DNA of 42,342 nt from Streptomyces cucumeris (GCF_024295805.1 NZ_JANCLX010000033.1:1-42342), one strand, 5' to 3'; numbered from the stretch's first letter, positions 30,936 through 39,919 are shown. Notes: generated by a model not told the origin, from the letters alone. Made by a program: numbers and translations.

Positions 30936-31301
30936 GGCGATCTCCAGGTTGTGCGCCGGCGCCCGGACACCCGTCAGCGGCCCGACGGGTGAGCGCACGC
31001 CGCGGGGCAGACACCTCCAGCATCCCGTCGGCCGCCCGAGCGTGCAATGTGGCCTGGTCGGCGGCGCGGCACGGCCGCGGGCGGCGCACACGGCACGGCG
31101 CCGTACGCCTACTCAGCGTGGCCCGGGGCGCGCTGTCGCCATCCGTACCGGGAGGGTTGTTGTCCGATTGCGACAAGGTGGTGGTGGCGTCCCCCCGCCG
31201 CGGGTGAGGCTTGGTCCTGACCAGGAGACCGTCGTCGACGTGCCGCGATCTCATGGCTCCGGACCGCTGTTCACCGGCGGTGTGCCAGAGAGGGGAAGGG
31301 T
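30936..31301. promoter_or_regulatory. Divergent control region with LysR-type site
   Basis: The 366-base gap between the BBE-type oxidase and lysR genes holds no credible gene. TTGTC-N7-GACAA (31160-31176) is a dyad fitting the LysR T-N11-A box and is the best operator candidate, about 140 bases before the LysR start and 225 before the oxidase start. Confidence 0.5.
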
Positions 31302-32252
31302 ATGGGCGGCGAGACACCGGATGCCGACCTGATCGACATCCGCAGGCTCAGATCGTTTCTGACGGTGGCACAGGAGATGAGCTTCACCCGGGCCGGAGCC
31401 CGGCTGTACCTCACCCAGCAGGCCGTCTCCTCCCAGGTGCGGGCGCTGGAACACGCGGTGGGTACGGAGCTGTTCCGGCGCACCACGCGGAACGTACAAC
31501 TGACCGCCGCCGGAAGGGAGTTGCACGACCGGGTTCGGCCGGTGCTGCGGGCCCTGGACGACGCCATCAGCGCGGCCCGGGAGCTGGGGGCGCAGGACGG
31601 CGGCCGGACGGTGAAGGTGGGCCATACGCCGACGGCCGCGTACTGGCTGCTGCCATGTGCCGCCGGGCTGCTCGACGCCGGGGATCCGGCAGTGCGGCTG
31701 CGGACCGAGGAGCACACCGAGACGGGTCTGCGCGCGGCGGTGGCCGAAGGACGGGTGCATCTGGGGGTGGGTCTGGAGCTGGAGTCCGGGGTGGACGGAC
31801 TGGCCGGGCATGAAGTGGGCGGCGAGCCGTGGTGCGCGGTGGTGGGCCCCGGCCATCCGCTGGCGGTCCGGCGCCGGGTACGGCTGGCGGAACTGGCCGG
31901 GTACGAGTGGCTGACATGGCCGCGGTCGAGCCATCCGGGACACTGGCATGCGGTGCACGCCCTGGCGGCGTCGGTGGGCGGGGTACCGGCGGTCCACGAG
32001 ACCTGGCTGAGCGTGGCCCACGCACGGCTCACGGCCGGAGCGACGGTGATGCTCCGGCCGGTGTCCTACACCGCCCATCCCCTGCTGGGACTGGTGGCGC
32101 TCGAGCTGGAAGACGCCCCGATGTGCCGCTACACCGCGGTGTGGAACGAGGCGGCGGCGCCCCCGGACCTGGCGGAGGTGCTCTCCGCGCTCACCGGGGC
32201 CGCGGAGCGGCTGGCCCGGCTGGGGCTCGCGGAAGCCGGGGCGGGGCGGTGA
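31302..32252 (+). CDS. LysR-family transcriptional regulator
   Basis: 316 residues, the usual length. The winged helix-turn-helix is at about 10-70: IDIRRLRSFLTVAQEMSFTR, AGARLYLTQQAVSSQVRALE, VGTELFRRTTRNVQLTAAG. The effector domain follows from about residue 98 (VKVGHTPTAAYWLLP). A GAGGGGAAGG ribosome site precedes the ATG. It is divergent from the BBE-type oxidase gene and probably activates it in response to a small molecule. Its stop codon overlaps a hairpin shared with the convergent MBL gene. Confidence 0.92.
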   Translation: MGGETPDADLIDIRRLRSFLTVAQEMSFTRAGARLYLTQQAVSSQVRALEHAVGTELFRRTTRNVQLTAAGRELHDRVRPVLRALDDAISAARELGAQDGGRTVKVGHTPTAAYWLLPCAAGLLDAGDPAVRLRTEEHTETGLRAAVAEGRVHLGVGLELESGVDGLAGHEVGGEPWCAVVGPGHPLAVRRRVRLAELAGYEWLTWPRSSHPGHWHAVHALAASVGGVPAVHETWLSVAHARLTAGATVMLRPVSYTAHPLLGLVALELEDAPMCRYTAVWNEAAAPPDLAEVLSALTGAAERLARLGLAEAGAGR

Positions 32253-32267
32253 CCGCCACCGCCCCGC
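32241..32267. terminator. Bidirectional hairpin terminator
   Basis: GCGGGGCGGT (32241-32250) and ACCGCCCCGC (32258-32267) form a perfect 10-base stem with a 7-base loop. It overlaps the LysR stop codon and also ends the six-gene operon running from 39776 to 32278. Confidence 0.7.
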
Positions 32268-32277
32268 GCACCGGCCC

Positions 32278-32913
32278 TCAGTGGCCGCGGGCGATCCACT
32301 CCTGGAGCCGCGGCGCCTCGGCTTCGACGGTGGTGGAGTCCCCGTGGCCGGTGCGGACCGTGGTCCCGGGCGGCAGCGGGAGCAACCGGTTCCGGATCGA
32401 TTCGATGATGGTCGGGAAATCGGAGAAGGACCGGCCGGTGGCACCGGGTCCGCCCTGGAAAAGGGTGTCCCCGGTGAAGACGGTGTCCAGCGCCGGTGCG
32501 TAGAGGCAGACCGCGCCCGGCGCGTGGCCGGGGGTGTGCAGCACGGTCAGACCGATCCCGGCCACCATGAGCTCCTGGCCGTGGGCCAGCTCCCCGTCCG
32601 GCGTCCGGCCGGGGTGGGTCCGGTGCCACAGCTCCAGGTCGTCGGGGTGGAGCAGAACGGGCGCCCCGGTGCGTTCGGCGAGCGCGGGGGCGGCGTTGAT
32701 GTGGTCGTCGTGGGCATGGGTGCACACGATGGCGGTGACCCGGCGGCCGCCGAGCGCCCGGAGGACGGCTTCGGCGTCATGGGCGGGGTCGATGACCAGC
32801 GCCTCGGTGTCATCGCCGACGATCCAGACGTTGTTGTCCACGTCCCAGGTGCCGCCGTCGAGGCTGAAGGTGCCGGAGGTGACGAGGTGGTCGATACGGG
32901 CGGCGCCGCTCAC
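32278..32913 (-). CDS. Metallo-beta-lactamase-fold hydrolase, mycothiol-pathway type
   Basis: 211 residues. The metal-binding motif THAHDDH (HxHxDH) is intact, with the later ligands H in HTPGHAPG, D in VFTGDTLF and H in RTGHGDST. This is the glyoxalase II-like group. In actinobacteria, such a protein directly after the mycothiol-dependent formaldehyde dehydrogenase gene is thought to hydrolyse S-formylmycothiol to formate and mycothiol. Here its start overlaps the mscR-like stop by four bases (ATGA), so the two are translationally coupled and it is the last gene of the operon. Function in this step is inference from family and context. Confidence 0.88.
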   Translation of the reverse strand: MSGAARIDHLVTSGTFSLDGGTWDVDNNVWIVGDDTEALVIDPAHDAEAVLRALGGRRVTAIVCTHAHDDHINAAPALAERTGAPVLLHPDDLELWHRTHPGRTPDGELAHGQELMVAGIGLTVLHTPGHAPGAVCLYAPALDTVFTGDTLFQGGPGATGRSFSDFPTIIESIRNRLLPLPPGTTVRTGHGDSTTVEAEAPRLQEWIARGH

Positions 32914-33995
32914 AGGACCACCACCGAGCGCAGCACATCGCCCTGGTGCATCCGGGTGAACGCCTGCTCCACCTCGTCGAGTCCGATGGTCTCGGTGACG
33001 AAGGCGTCCAGGTCCAGACGGCCCTGGGTGTACAGGTCGATGAGCATCGGGAAGTCCCGGGAGGGCAGACAGTCCCCGTACCAGGAGGACTTGAGGGCGC
33101 CACCGCGGCCGAAGACGTCGAGCAGCGGCAGTTCCAGCTTCATCTCCGGGGTGGGCACTCCCACCAGGACGACGGTCCCGGCCAGGTCCCGGGCGTAGAA
33201 CGCCTGCTCATAGGTCTCGGGCCGGCCGACGGCGTCGATGACCACGTCCGCCCCGTTGCCGTCGGTGAGTTCCCGGATGGCGTCGACGGCATCGGCGGTG
33301 GCGGAGTTGACGGTGTGGGTGGCGCCGAGTCCGCGGGCCGTGGCGAGTTTCCGGTCGTCGATGTCGACGGCGATGATGCGGGCCGCCCCGGCGAGGGCCG
33401 ATCCCGAGATCGCGGCGGCGCCGACCCCACCGCAGCCGATGACGGCCACCGAGTCACCGCGGCCGACCCCGCCGGTGTTGATGGCGGCGCCCAGACCGGC
33501 CATCACCCCGCAGCCCAGGAGCCCGGCCGCGGTGGCCGCGGCGGCCGGATCGACCTTGGTGCACTGGCCGGCGGCGACGAGCGTCTTCTCGGCGAAGGCA
33601 CCGATCCCCAGCGCCGGGGAGAGCTCGGTGCCGTCGGCGAGGGTCATCCGCTGGTGGGCGTTGTGGGTGTTGAAGCAGTACCAGGGACGGCCGCGGCGGC
33701 AGGCACGGCAGTTGCCGCACACCGCACGCCAGTTGAGGATGACGAAGTCACCCGGGGCGACATCGGTCACCCCCTCCCCGACCGTCTCGACGGTTCCGGC
33801 GGCCTCATGGCCGAGGAGGAACGGGAAGTCGTCGTTGATACCGCCCTCGCGGTAGTGCAGATCGGTGTGGCAGACACCGCACGCCTGCACCTTCACCAGG
33901 GCCTCACCGGGTCCGGGATCCGGTACCAGGATCGTCTCGAGCCGGACGGGTTCGCCCTTGGCGCGTGCGACCACGCCTCGTACCTCGTGTGCCAT
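32910..33995 (-). CDS. mscR: S-(hydroxymethyl)mycothiol dehydrogenase (zinc alcohol dehydrogenase)
   Basis: 361 residues. It is a medium-chain zinc dehydrogenase: catalytic-zinc Cys in ACGVCHTDLH, GHEAAGTVETVGEGV with the second ligand His, structural-zinc CGNCRACRRGRPWYC, and the NAD-binding VIGCGGVGAAAISGS. The block RAVCGNCRACRRGRPWYCFN and the tail FGRGGALKSSWYGDCLPSRD are those of mycothiol-dependent formaldehyde dehydrogenase. It oxidises the formaldehyde-mycothiol adduct with NAD to S-formylmycothiol. It follows the acyl-CoA dehydrogenase gene by 54 bases and overlaps the MBL gene. Its presence in this operon implies that formaldehyde is made by the pathway or its neighbours. Confidence 0.93.
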   Translation of the reverse strand: MAHEVRGVVARAKGEPVRLETILVPDPGPGEALVKVQACGVCHTDLHYREGGINDDFPFLLGHEAAGTVETVGEGVTDVAPGDFVILNWRAVCGNCRACRRGRPWYCFNTHNAHQRMTLADGTELSPALGIGAFAEKTLVAAGQCTKVDPAAAATAAGLLGCGVMAGLGAAINTGGVGRGDSVAVIGCGGVGAAAISGSALAGAARIIAVDIDDRKLATARGLGATHTVNSATADAVDAIRELTDGNGADVVIDAVGRPETYEQAFYARDLAGTVVLVGVPTPEMKLELPLLDVFGRGGALKSSWYGDCLPSRDFPMLIDLYTQGRLDLDAFVTETIGLDEVEQAFTRMHQGDVLRSVVVL

Positions 33996-34049
33996 GTCCT
34001 TGAGCCTCTTCTTTCCGGTGTCATTCGTGGGGGTGGTGGTCGGAGCAGG

Positions 34050-35207
34050 TCAGGGCAGGTTGCGGGAGATGACCAGGCGCATGATGTCGGAGGTGCCCTC
34101 CTCGATCTCCTCCAGCTTGGCGTCGCGCATCCACTGCTCCACCGGGTACTCACGGGAGTAGCCCCAGCCGCCGAGGGTCTGGACGGCACCCCAGGTGCAG
34201 AACATCGAGGTCTCGGAGGCGGTCAGCTTGGCGATGGCGGCCGCTCCGGTGACGGGGGCCCCGGCGTCGACCGCGCGGGCGGCGCTCAGCACCAGCAGCC
34301 GGGACGCCTCGATCCGGGCGGCCATGTCGGCGAGGCGGAAGGCCACGGCCTGGTGTTCGATGATGGGCTTGTCGAACTGGACGCGGGTGCGCGCGTAGTC
34401 GCGGGCGTACTCGTACGCCGCGCGGGCGGCGCCGACGGCCGCCGCGCCCAGGACGATGCGGGAGATGTCGAACGTCCGCATCAGGCCGCGGAAACCCTGG
34501 CCCTCGTCGCCCAGCCGGTTCTCCTCCGGCACCTCCACATCGGAGAAGAACACCTCACGGCAGACGATGGCGCGCTGGCCCATCTTCCGCATCGGCTCAC
34601 CGACCGTGAGCCCGGGGGTATCGGCGTCCAGCAGGAAGGCGGAGACGCCCTTGGACCGCTGGGTGGGGTCGGTCTTGGCGAACACCACGAAGAACCTGGC
34701 CGTTCCGGCGTTGGAGATCCACGCCTTCTGGCCGTTGAGGACGTATCCGGTGCCGGTGCGGCGCGCGGTGGTCCTGATCGACGCGGCGTCGGAGCCCGAG
34801 CCGGGTTCGGTGGTGGCCAGCGCGGTCATCGGGGCCTCGGGACCCGTCAGCGGGCCGAGCCACTTCTTCTGCTGCTCCTCGGTGCCCAGTTCCAGGACGG
34901 GGTCGGCGAAGAACCCGTTGGAGCACACCAGGTTGCCGATGCCCGGGTCGCCGAAGCACAGCTCTTCCTGGACCAGACACTGGGTGAAGACATCGGTGAA
35001 CCCGCCGCCGCCGATGTCCGTGGGCAGCATGAAGTCGGTGATGCCGACCTGCGCCGCCTTCTGCCAGATGTCGACGGGGGTGACGACGTCCGCCTCGTCC
35101 ACCTCGCGGGCGCGCGGACGGATCTCGTTACGGGCGAAGTCACGGCACAGGTCGATGATCGCGCGCTGCTCTTCGGTCAGCGGCCACGGTTCGGTCACGG
35201 CGTTCAC
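34050..35207 (-). CDS. Acyl-CoA dehydrogenase
   Basis: 385 residues, standard size. The FAD-dependent family is recognised by LTEEQRAIIDLCRDFARNEI, MTALATTEPGSGSDAASIRT (FAD/substrate loop), GYVLNGQKAWISNAG, YARTRVQFDKPI and the C-terminal EEIEEGTSDIMRLVISR, where the Glu of the E-G-T-S block is the expected catalytic base. It introduces an alpha-beta double bond into an acyl-CoA made by the ligase at 37602. The start overlaps the ThDP-enzyme stop by four bases (ATGA), so translation is coupled. Chain-length preference cannot be read. Confidence 0.93.
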   Translation of the reverse strand: MNAVTEPWPLTEEQRAIIDLCRDFARNEIRPRAREVDEADVVTPVDIWQKAAQVGITDFMLPTDIGGGGFTDVFTQCLVQEELCFGDPGIGNLVCSNGFFADPVLELGTEEQQKKWLGPLTGPEAPMTALATTEPGSGSDAASIRTTARRTGTGYVLNGQKAWISNAGTARFFVVFAKTDPTQRSKGVSAFLLDADTPGLTVGEPMRKMGQRAIVCREVFFSDVEVPEENRLGDEGQGFRGLMRTFDISRIVLGAAAVGAARAAYEYARDYARTRVQFDKPIIEHQAVAFRLADMAARIEASRLLVLSAARAVDAGAPVTGAAAIAKLTASETSMFCTWGAVQTLGGWGYSREYPVEQWMRDAKLEEIEEGTSDIMRLVISRNLP

Positions 35208-36799
35208 GGTGTTCCTCCTGGCAGGTGGATGAGGGTGGGGCGGTCGGAGCCGAGTCCGGTCTGCAGCGCCGTGGCCAGTTGTGCGGCGTCCTCGGCGCGC
35301 ACCCCGTGGCAGCCCATCGAGCGGGCCAGCGCCGGGAAGTCGGGGGCGGGCAGATCGACCGCGTGGACGGGGTCGCCGCGGTCGGCCATCTCGTTGCGGA
35401 TCTCGCCGTAGCCGCCGTTGTCCCAGACGACCACCGGGAGCGGCAGTCGCAGCTGGGCGGCGGTGGCCAGCTCCTGGACGGTGAACATCAGACCGCCGTC
35501 ACCGTGGAGGGCGACCACGGGCGCGTCGGGACGGGCCACCTTGGCTCCGATGGCGGCGGGCAGACCGTAGCCGAGGGTGCCGAGACCGGTCGGGTAGAGG
35601 AACGAACGCGGATGGTGCGCGGGCAGATTGGACAGCGCGCCGTAGTAGCAGGCCATGGTGGAGTCCCCGGCGAGGATGCCGTCGCGCCCCAGGGCCTGGC
35701 CGAGCGCCGCGGTGAGACCGAGGTAGTCGGCGCCCTCGGCGCGCGCGGCGGCGGTGAAGTCCCGGCGTGCGGCGGCGGCCCGTCCGGGGTCCGCCGGGCC
35801 GGTGGTGCGGGCCGCCTCGAGCCGGGTGCCGAGGGCCTTGAGGGCCTCGGCGGCGTCGGCGACGAGGCCGATGTCCGGCAGCGCGTTGGTGGTGAGCGCC
35901 TGCGCGTCGATGTCGATACGGATGAGAGTGCCGGGGATGTCCAGCGGACCGAACCACAGGTCGGCCGGGGCCAGTTCGGTGCCGACGGCGAGCACCACAT
36001 CGCTTCCGGCCACCAGTTCGCGTACCGCGGTGTGGTGCAGTCCGGCGCCGATGGCCAGCGGGTGGCCGTCGGGGAAGGTGCCCTTGCCGTTGGCGGTGGT
36101 GACCACGGGCGCGCCGAGCCGTTCGGCCACGTGGCGCAGGGAGTGGGCGGCGCCGCTGCTGCCCCCTCCGGCGATGATCACCGGTCGCCGCGCGGCGGCG
36201 AGTGCCGTGGTGGCGGCGGCGATCTGGGCCCGTCCGGCGGCCACCGGGGCCACCGGTGTGGTTACGGCCACCTCGACCGGCGCGGTGGCGTCGAGCAGAT
36301 CGAGCGGGATCTCCAGGTGCACCGGGCGGGGCCGTCCGCCGGTCATGGCGGCGAAGGCGTGCGCGACGGCCAGCGGGATCTCCGCGACGCTGGTGACCCG
36401 GTGGCTGTAGGCCACGATGGCATCGAGGGCCGCACGCTGGTCCTTGACCTCGTGCAGATAGCCGTTGCCCCGGCCGGGGTGGCCCAGTGGCAGCCCCGGG
36501 GAGATGAGCAGGACCGGGACGGAGTCGGAGTAGGACTGGGCGGCCGCGGTCGCGGCGTTGAGGACGGCGGGCCCGGTGGTGGTGACGCACACCCCGGGGC
36601 GCCCGGTGACCCGGGCCCAGCCGTCGGCGGCGAAACCGGCGCCCTGTTCGTGGCGGGGCAGGATGTGGCGGATCGGGGAGTCGGCGAGGGCGGCGTACAC
36701 GGGCAGGTTGTGGGTGCCCGGGATGCCGAAGACGGTGTCCGTGCCGTGCGCTTCCAGGGCGGCGACCAACGCCTGCCCGCCGGTGAGCTGGTCGGTCAT
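35204..36799 (-). CDS. Thiamine-diphosphate enzyme, AruI/acetolactate-synthase-like
   Basis: 531 residues. The N-terminal pyrimidine-binding domain has TVFGIPGTHNLPVYAAL and the catalytic Glu in PRHEQGAGFAADGWARV. The C-terminal pyrophosphate-binding domain has GDGGLMFTVQELATAAQLRL through WDNGGYGEI, the GDG-x(~25)-N motif for Mg-ThDP. A degenerate FAD/ADP-binding-like middle domain is present. The closest named family I recall is 5-guanidino-2-oxopentanoate decarboxylase (AruI); decarboxylation of a 2-oxo acid is most likely, but a 2-hydroxyacyl-CoA lyase role would also fit an operon containing an acyl-CoA ligase and a formyl-transfer pathway. Its start overlaps the SDR stop (TGATG), and its stop overlaps the next start. 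Confidence 0.85.
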   Translation of the reverse strand: MTDQLTGGQALVAALEAHGTDTVFGIPGTHNLPVYAALADSPIRHILPRHEQGAGFAADGWARVTGRPGVCVTTTGPAVLNAATAAAQSYSDSVPVLLISPGLPLGHPGRGNGYLHEVKDQRAALDAIVAYSHRVTSVAEIPLAVAHAFAAMTGGRPRPVHLEIPLDLLDATAPVEVAVTTPVAPVAAGRAQIAAATTALAAARRPVIIAGGGSSGAAHSLRHVAERLGAPVVTTANGKGTFPDGHPLAIGAGLHHTAVRELVAGSDVVLAVGTELAPADLWFGPLDIPGTLIRIDIDAQALTTNALPDIGLVADAAEALKALGTRLEAARTTGPADPGRAAAARRDFTAAARAEGADYLGLTAALGQALGRDGILAGDSTMACYYGALSNLPAHHPRSFLYPTGLGTLGYGLPAAIGAKVARPDAPVVALHGDGGLMFTVQELATAAQLRLPLPVVVWDNGGYGEIRNEMADRGDPVHAVDLPAPDFPALARSMGCHGVRAEDAAQLATALQTGLGSDRPTLIHLPGGTP

Positions 36800-37605
36800 C
36801 AGCGGTCGTCCTGTCCGGTGGTGTAGATCGCCTTGCCGAGCCACTGGCCCCCGTCCACGACGAGGACATCGCCGGTGACGTACGCGGCGCGGTCGCTGAC
36901 GAGGAACGCCGCGGATTCGGCCACTTCCTCCGGGGTGGTGAACCGGTCGGCCGGAACGCTGCCCATGACCCGGGTCCGCGCCGCTTCGGTGGGCCACAGG
37001 GCGGCGGAGGCGCCGTCGGTCTCGGTGGGGCCGGGGGCGATGCAGTTCAGGCGCACCCCGCGCCCGCCCCACTCCACGGCCAGGGTGCGGGTCATGGCGA
37101 GCACACCGGCCTTGGCGGCGGCGCTGTGCACGGTGCCCGGGTGGCCGTGCCAGGCGTAGCTGGCGATCACGTTGAGCACGGCGCCGCGGCCGGCGGGGAG
37201 CATATGGCGGGCGGCGGCGCGGGTGCAGTGGAAGGTGCCGTTGAGGACGATGTCCACGACGGCCTTCCAGCCGCCCGGGGAGAGGTCCTCGGCGGGCACC
37301 ACGAAGTTGCCCGCGGCGTTGTTGACCAGGACGTCGAGACGGCCGTGGCGGTCGGCCACCTGGTCCACGGCGGCGTCCACCGCGGCGGCGTCGCGGACAT
37401 CGCAGGTCACCGCGTCGGCACGGCCTCCCGCCGCCTCGATCAGGCCCACGGTCTCCCGCAGTGCCTCCTCGCGGCGCCCGAGGACGGTGACATGGCCGCC
37501 TCCGGCGGCCCAGCGCTGTGCGACGGCACGGCCGATGCCTGATCCGCCGCCGGTGACCAGTGCTGTCCGGCCGGTGAATTCGTCGGCCTGTATCTGGTGG
37601 CTCAT
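36799..37605 (-). CDS. Short-chain dehydrogenase/reductase, 2,4-dienoyl-CoA reductase-like
   Basis: 268 residues. The cofactor motif TALVTGGGSGIGRAV and NNAAGNF are clear. The usual Tyr-x3-Lys is replaced: the sequence reads ASYAWHGHPGTVHSAAAKAG, with Ser in the Tyr position before the Lys and a separate upstream Tyr, exactly the layout I recall for the mitochondrial 2,4-dienoyl-CoA reductases. It therefore probably reduces an unsaturated acyl-CoA with NADPH rather than oxidising an alcohol. The start overlaps the ligase stop by four bases and the stop overlaps the ThDP-enzyme start by one base, so it is in the middle of a tightly coupled operon. Confidence 0.9.
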   Translation of the reverse strand: MSHQIQADEFTGRTALVTGGGSGIGRAVAQRWAAGGGHVTVLGRREEALRETVGLIEAAGGRADAVTCDVRDAAAVDAAVDQVADRHGRLDVLVNNAAGNFVVPAEDLSPGGWKAVVDIVLNGTFHCTRAAARHMLPAGRGAVLNVIASYAWHGHPGTVHSAAAKAGVLAMTRTLAVEWGGRGVRLNCIAPGPTETDGASAALWPTEAARTRVMGSVPADRFTTPEEVAESAAFLVSDRAAYVTGDVLVVDGGQWLGKAIYTTGQDDR

Positions 37606-39776
37606 GGGTTTCCCTTGGGGTCGGGGGCCGTGCTGGAGGAGGCCGCGCTGTGGGTGTCGGGACTGTCGGCGGGGGTGTCGGCCGGGGTGTCGTTGTCGGG
37701 GCGGTCGGTGATGGCGCCGGGGGCCGCGTCCAGGAGCAGGGCGTCGACGGCGAGGGCGCCGTCCGGTGCCACCCGGAGCGGGTTGATCTCCAACTCCACC
37801 TGTGAACCGTCGAGTTGTGCGATGAGACGGGAGACGGCGGCGACCACGTCGGCCAGCGCCCCGATATCGGTGGCGGGCCGTCCGCGCCACCCCGCGAGCA
37901 GCGGGGCGCAGCGCAGCCGCCGGATCATCGCGTGGGCCCGCTCCGCGTCGACCGGCGCGCATTCGGTGACCACGTCGCGGTGCAGTTCGGCTTCCGTGCC
38001 GCCCGCGCCCACCATCACCATCGGACCGAGCCGGGCGTCCCGGCGCGCGCCGACGATCACTTCGACGACATCGGCGCGGACGTCCTGCTCCTCGAGCACA
38101 TACGGTCCGTCGCCGAGCCTCGTGTGCATGCCGGTGAAGGCGCGCAGGGCTCCGGCGGTGTCCTGGAGGCCGGTCACCACCCCGCCCGCCTCGCTCTTGT
38201 GCTCCAGCCAGGAGGCTTTGAGGACGTAAGGCGGATGGAGCCGTCCGGCGGCGGCTTCGAGCTCTCCGGCGTCATGGACCCGGTACGCCGCGGGGAAGGC
38301 GATACCGGCGTCGCGGAGCAGCGCGCGGGTGTCCCAGAAGCCCCGGGGCCGGGTGCGGCGCTCGGCCGGGGTGCCGTACGGGGGCCGCCCGGGATGCTGG
38401 TGCAGGGCGTGGGCCCCGGCCAGGGCGGTGGTGGCGGAGTCGATGGTGGCGAAGACGGGGACACCGGCCGCGCGCAGGACGGCGGCGGTGTCGCTGTGGG
38501 CGCCCATGGAGTGGACGAGCAGGGGCCGTCCGTGGCGCCGGGTCAGCTCGCCGAGCTCCCGCGCCACCTGTGCCTCCGCGGCTGCCAGCGGCGGGCTGTC
38601 CAGGCCGTAGGTGCCGAAGTAGCCGGTGAGCACGACGCTGTCGACGTCACCGGAGCCGAGGAGGGCCGCGACCACGTCGCGGTAGCTGGTGAGATCGCGT
38701 TCCCCTCCGCCGGCGAGGTCGACGGGGTTGGCGGTGGCGGCGCCGTCCGGCAGCCGGCGGGCCAGCTCCGAGGCGAGCGGTCCGCCGAGCTCCGGAACGG
38801 TCAGCCCGTGCCGGGTGGCGCGGTCGGCGGCCAGGGCGCCCTGGCCGCCGCTGTCACTGACGACGGCGACGCGCGGCCCGGTGGGCAGGGTGGTGGTCAG
38901 CAGTTGCGCGGCCACGTCCACCAGCGCCGCGGGGGTGGGGACGCGCAGGGCCCCGGCGGCCCGGCAGGCGGCGTCGACGAGTTCCATCGGCGAGGTGAGG
39001 GCGCTGGTGTGGGAGCGCGCCGCGCGGGCCCCGGCCTCGCTGTCCCCGGCGGCGAGCAGGACGACCGGCTTACCGGCCGCACGCAGCGCGCGCAGGGCGT
39101 CGAAAACACGTCCGCCCTCGTGGAAGCTCTCGAGGTAGACCCCGACCGCACGGGTCAGCTCGTGGTCGACGAGGTCCTCCAGGAGGTCGGCCATGGTGAC
39201 GTCGAGCTGGCTGCCGACCGAGACGAACCGGGATATCCCGAGGCCGGAGCGCTGGGAGAGCAGGGCTATCTCACTGCCCACCTGTCCGCTCTGGGAGACC
39301 ACGGCCAGTCCCCCGGCGGTGAAGTCGCCCCAGGCGATGTGCAGGGAGGTGGCGGCGTCGAACAGGCCGAGGCTGCTCGGGCCGATCATCCTGGCACCGG
39401 CGGCGGCCACCTTGGCGGCGAGCCGCCGCTCGTCGTGGACCGCGGCGGTGATGCCCAGCAGCCCGCGTACGCCCAGTTCCAGGGCCTCGTCGACGACGGC
39501 GTCCAGGTGTGCGGCGGGGACGCAGAGCGCGACCAGTTCGGGGACCTCGGGGAGGTCGCCGAGCGAGGCGGCGGTGGGGGCGCCGAGGATCTCGCCACCG
39601 CCGCGGGTGACCAGATGCACCGTCCTCCGGTCCCGCCCCGCCAGGGCGCCGCGGGCCAGCCAGTATCCCCATTTCGACGGATTGGCCGAGGCACCGACGA
39701 CGGCCACGGATGCCGGATCGCGGAAGGCGGCGAGCCCGGTGCGCCGGGTACCGGCGGGGGGCGAGGTGATGGGCAT
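37602..39776 (-). CDS. ADP-forming acyl-CoA ligase (fused alpha/beta subunits)
   Basis: 724 residues, both halves of an NDP-forming acyl-CoA synthetase in one chain. The N-terminal CoA-binding Rossmann domain has DPASVAVVGASANPSKWG; the succinyl-CoA-ligase-like domain has VVSQSGQVGSEIALLSQ and the phospho-His motif ARSHTSAL; the C-terminal ATP-grasp part has LKASWLEHKSEAGGVVTGL and VELEINPLRV. It activates a carboxylic acid with ATP and CoA, releasing ADP and phosphate. A Ser/Thr/Asp/Pro-rich tail of about 30 residues ends it. It is the first gene of the six-gene operon and is divergent from the TetR at 40083; the operator at 39920-39943 lies upstream. The ATG has a GAGGAG site. Confidence 0.9.
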   Translation of the reverse strand: MPITSPPAGTRRTGLAAFRDPASVAVVGASANPSKWGYWLARGALAGRDRRTVHLVTRGGGEILGAPTAASLGDLPEVPELVALCVPAAHLDAVVDEALELGVRGLLGITAAVHDERRLAAKVAAAGARMIGPSSLGLFDAATSLHIAWGDFTAGGLAVVSQSGQVGSEIALLSQRSGLGISRFVSVGSQLDVTMADLLEDLVDHELTRAVGVYLESFHEGGRVFDALRALRAAGKPVVLLAAGDSEAGARAARSHTSALTSPMELVDAACRAAGALRVPTPAALVDVAAQLLTTTLPTGPRVAVVSDSGGQGALAADRATRHGLTVPELGGPLASELARRLPDGAATANPVDLAGGGERDLTSYRDVVAALLGSGDVDSVVLTGYFGTYGLDSPPLAAAEAQVARELGELTRRHGRPLLVHSMGAHSDTAAVLRAAGVPVFATIDSATTALAGAHALHQHPGRPPYGTPAERRTRPRGFWDTRALLRDAGIAFPAAYRVHDAGELEAAAGRLHPPYVLKASWLEHKSEAGGVVTGLQDTAGALRAFTGMHTRLGDGPYVLEEQDVRADVVEVIVGARRDARLGPMVMVGAGGTEAELHRDVVTECAPVDAERAHAMIRRLRCAPLLAGWRGRPATDIGALADVVAAVSRLIAQLDGSQVELEINPLRVAPDGALAVDALLLDAAPGAITDRPDNDTPADTPADSPDTHSAASSSTAPDPKGNP

Positions 39777-39919
39777 GGGTGCTGCGGCTCCTCTCGGCGG
39801 AGGGGGCGGTGAGGGTGGCGCTGGGGAGAAGGAGCGCCGGGCGCCGTGACTGCGGGCGGACCCGGTGGGGCCGGGGCATCGGGGTTCCGGTGGCCTGGCA
39901 GCGCCGCTCCGGTCCGCTC

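Noticed and set aside
32946..39812. Several very long plus-strand open frames (up to 821 codons) opposite the acyl-CoA operon
   Set aside because: All are shadows of well-recognised minus-strand enzymes with overlapping start and stop codons.
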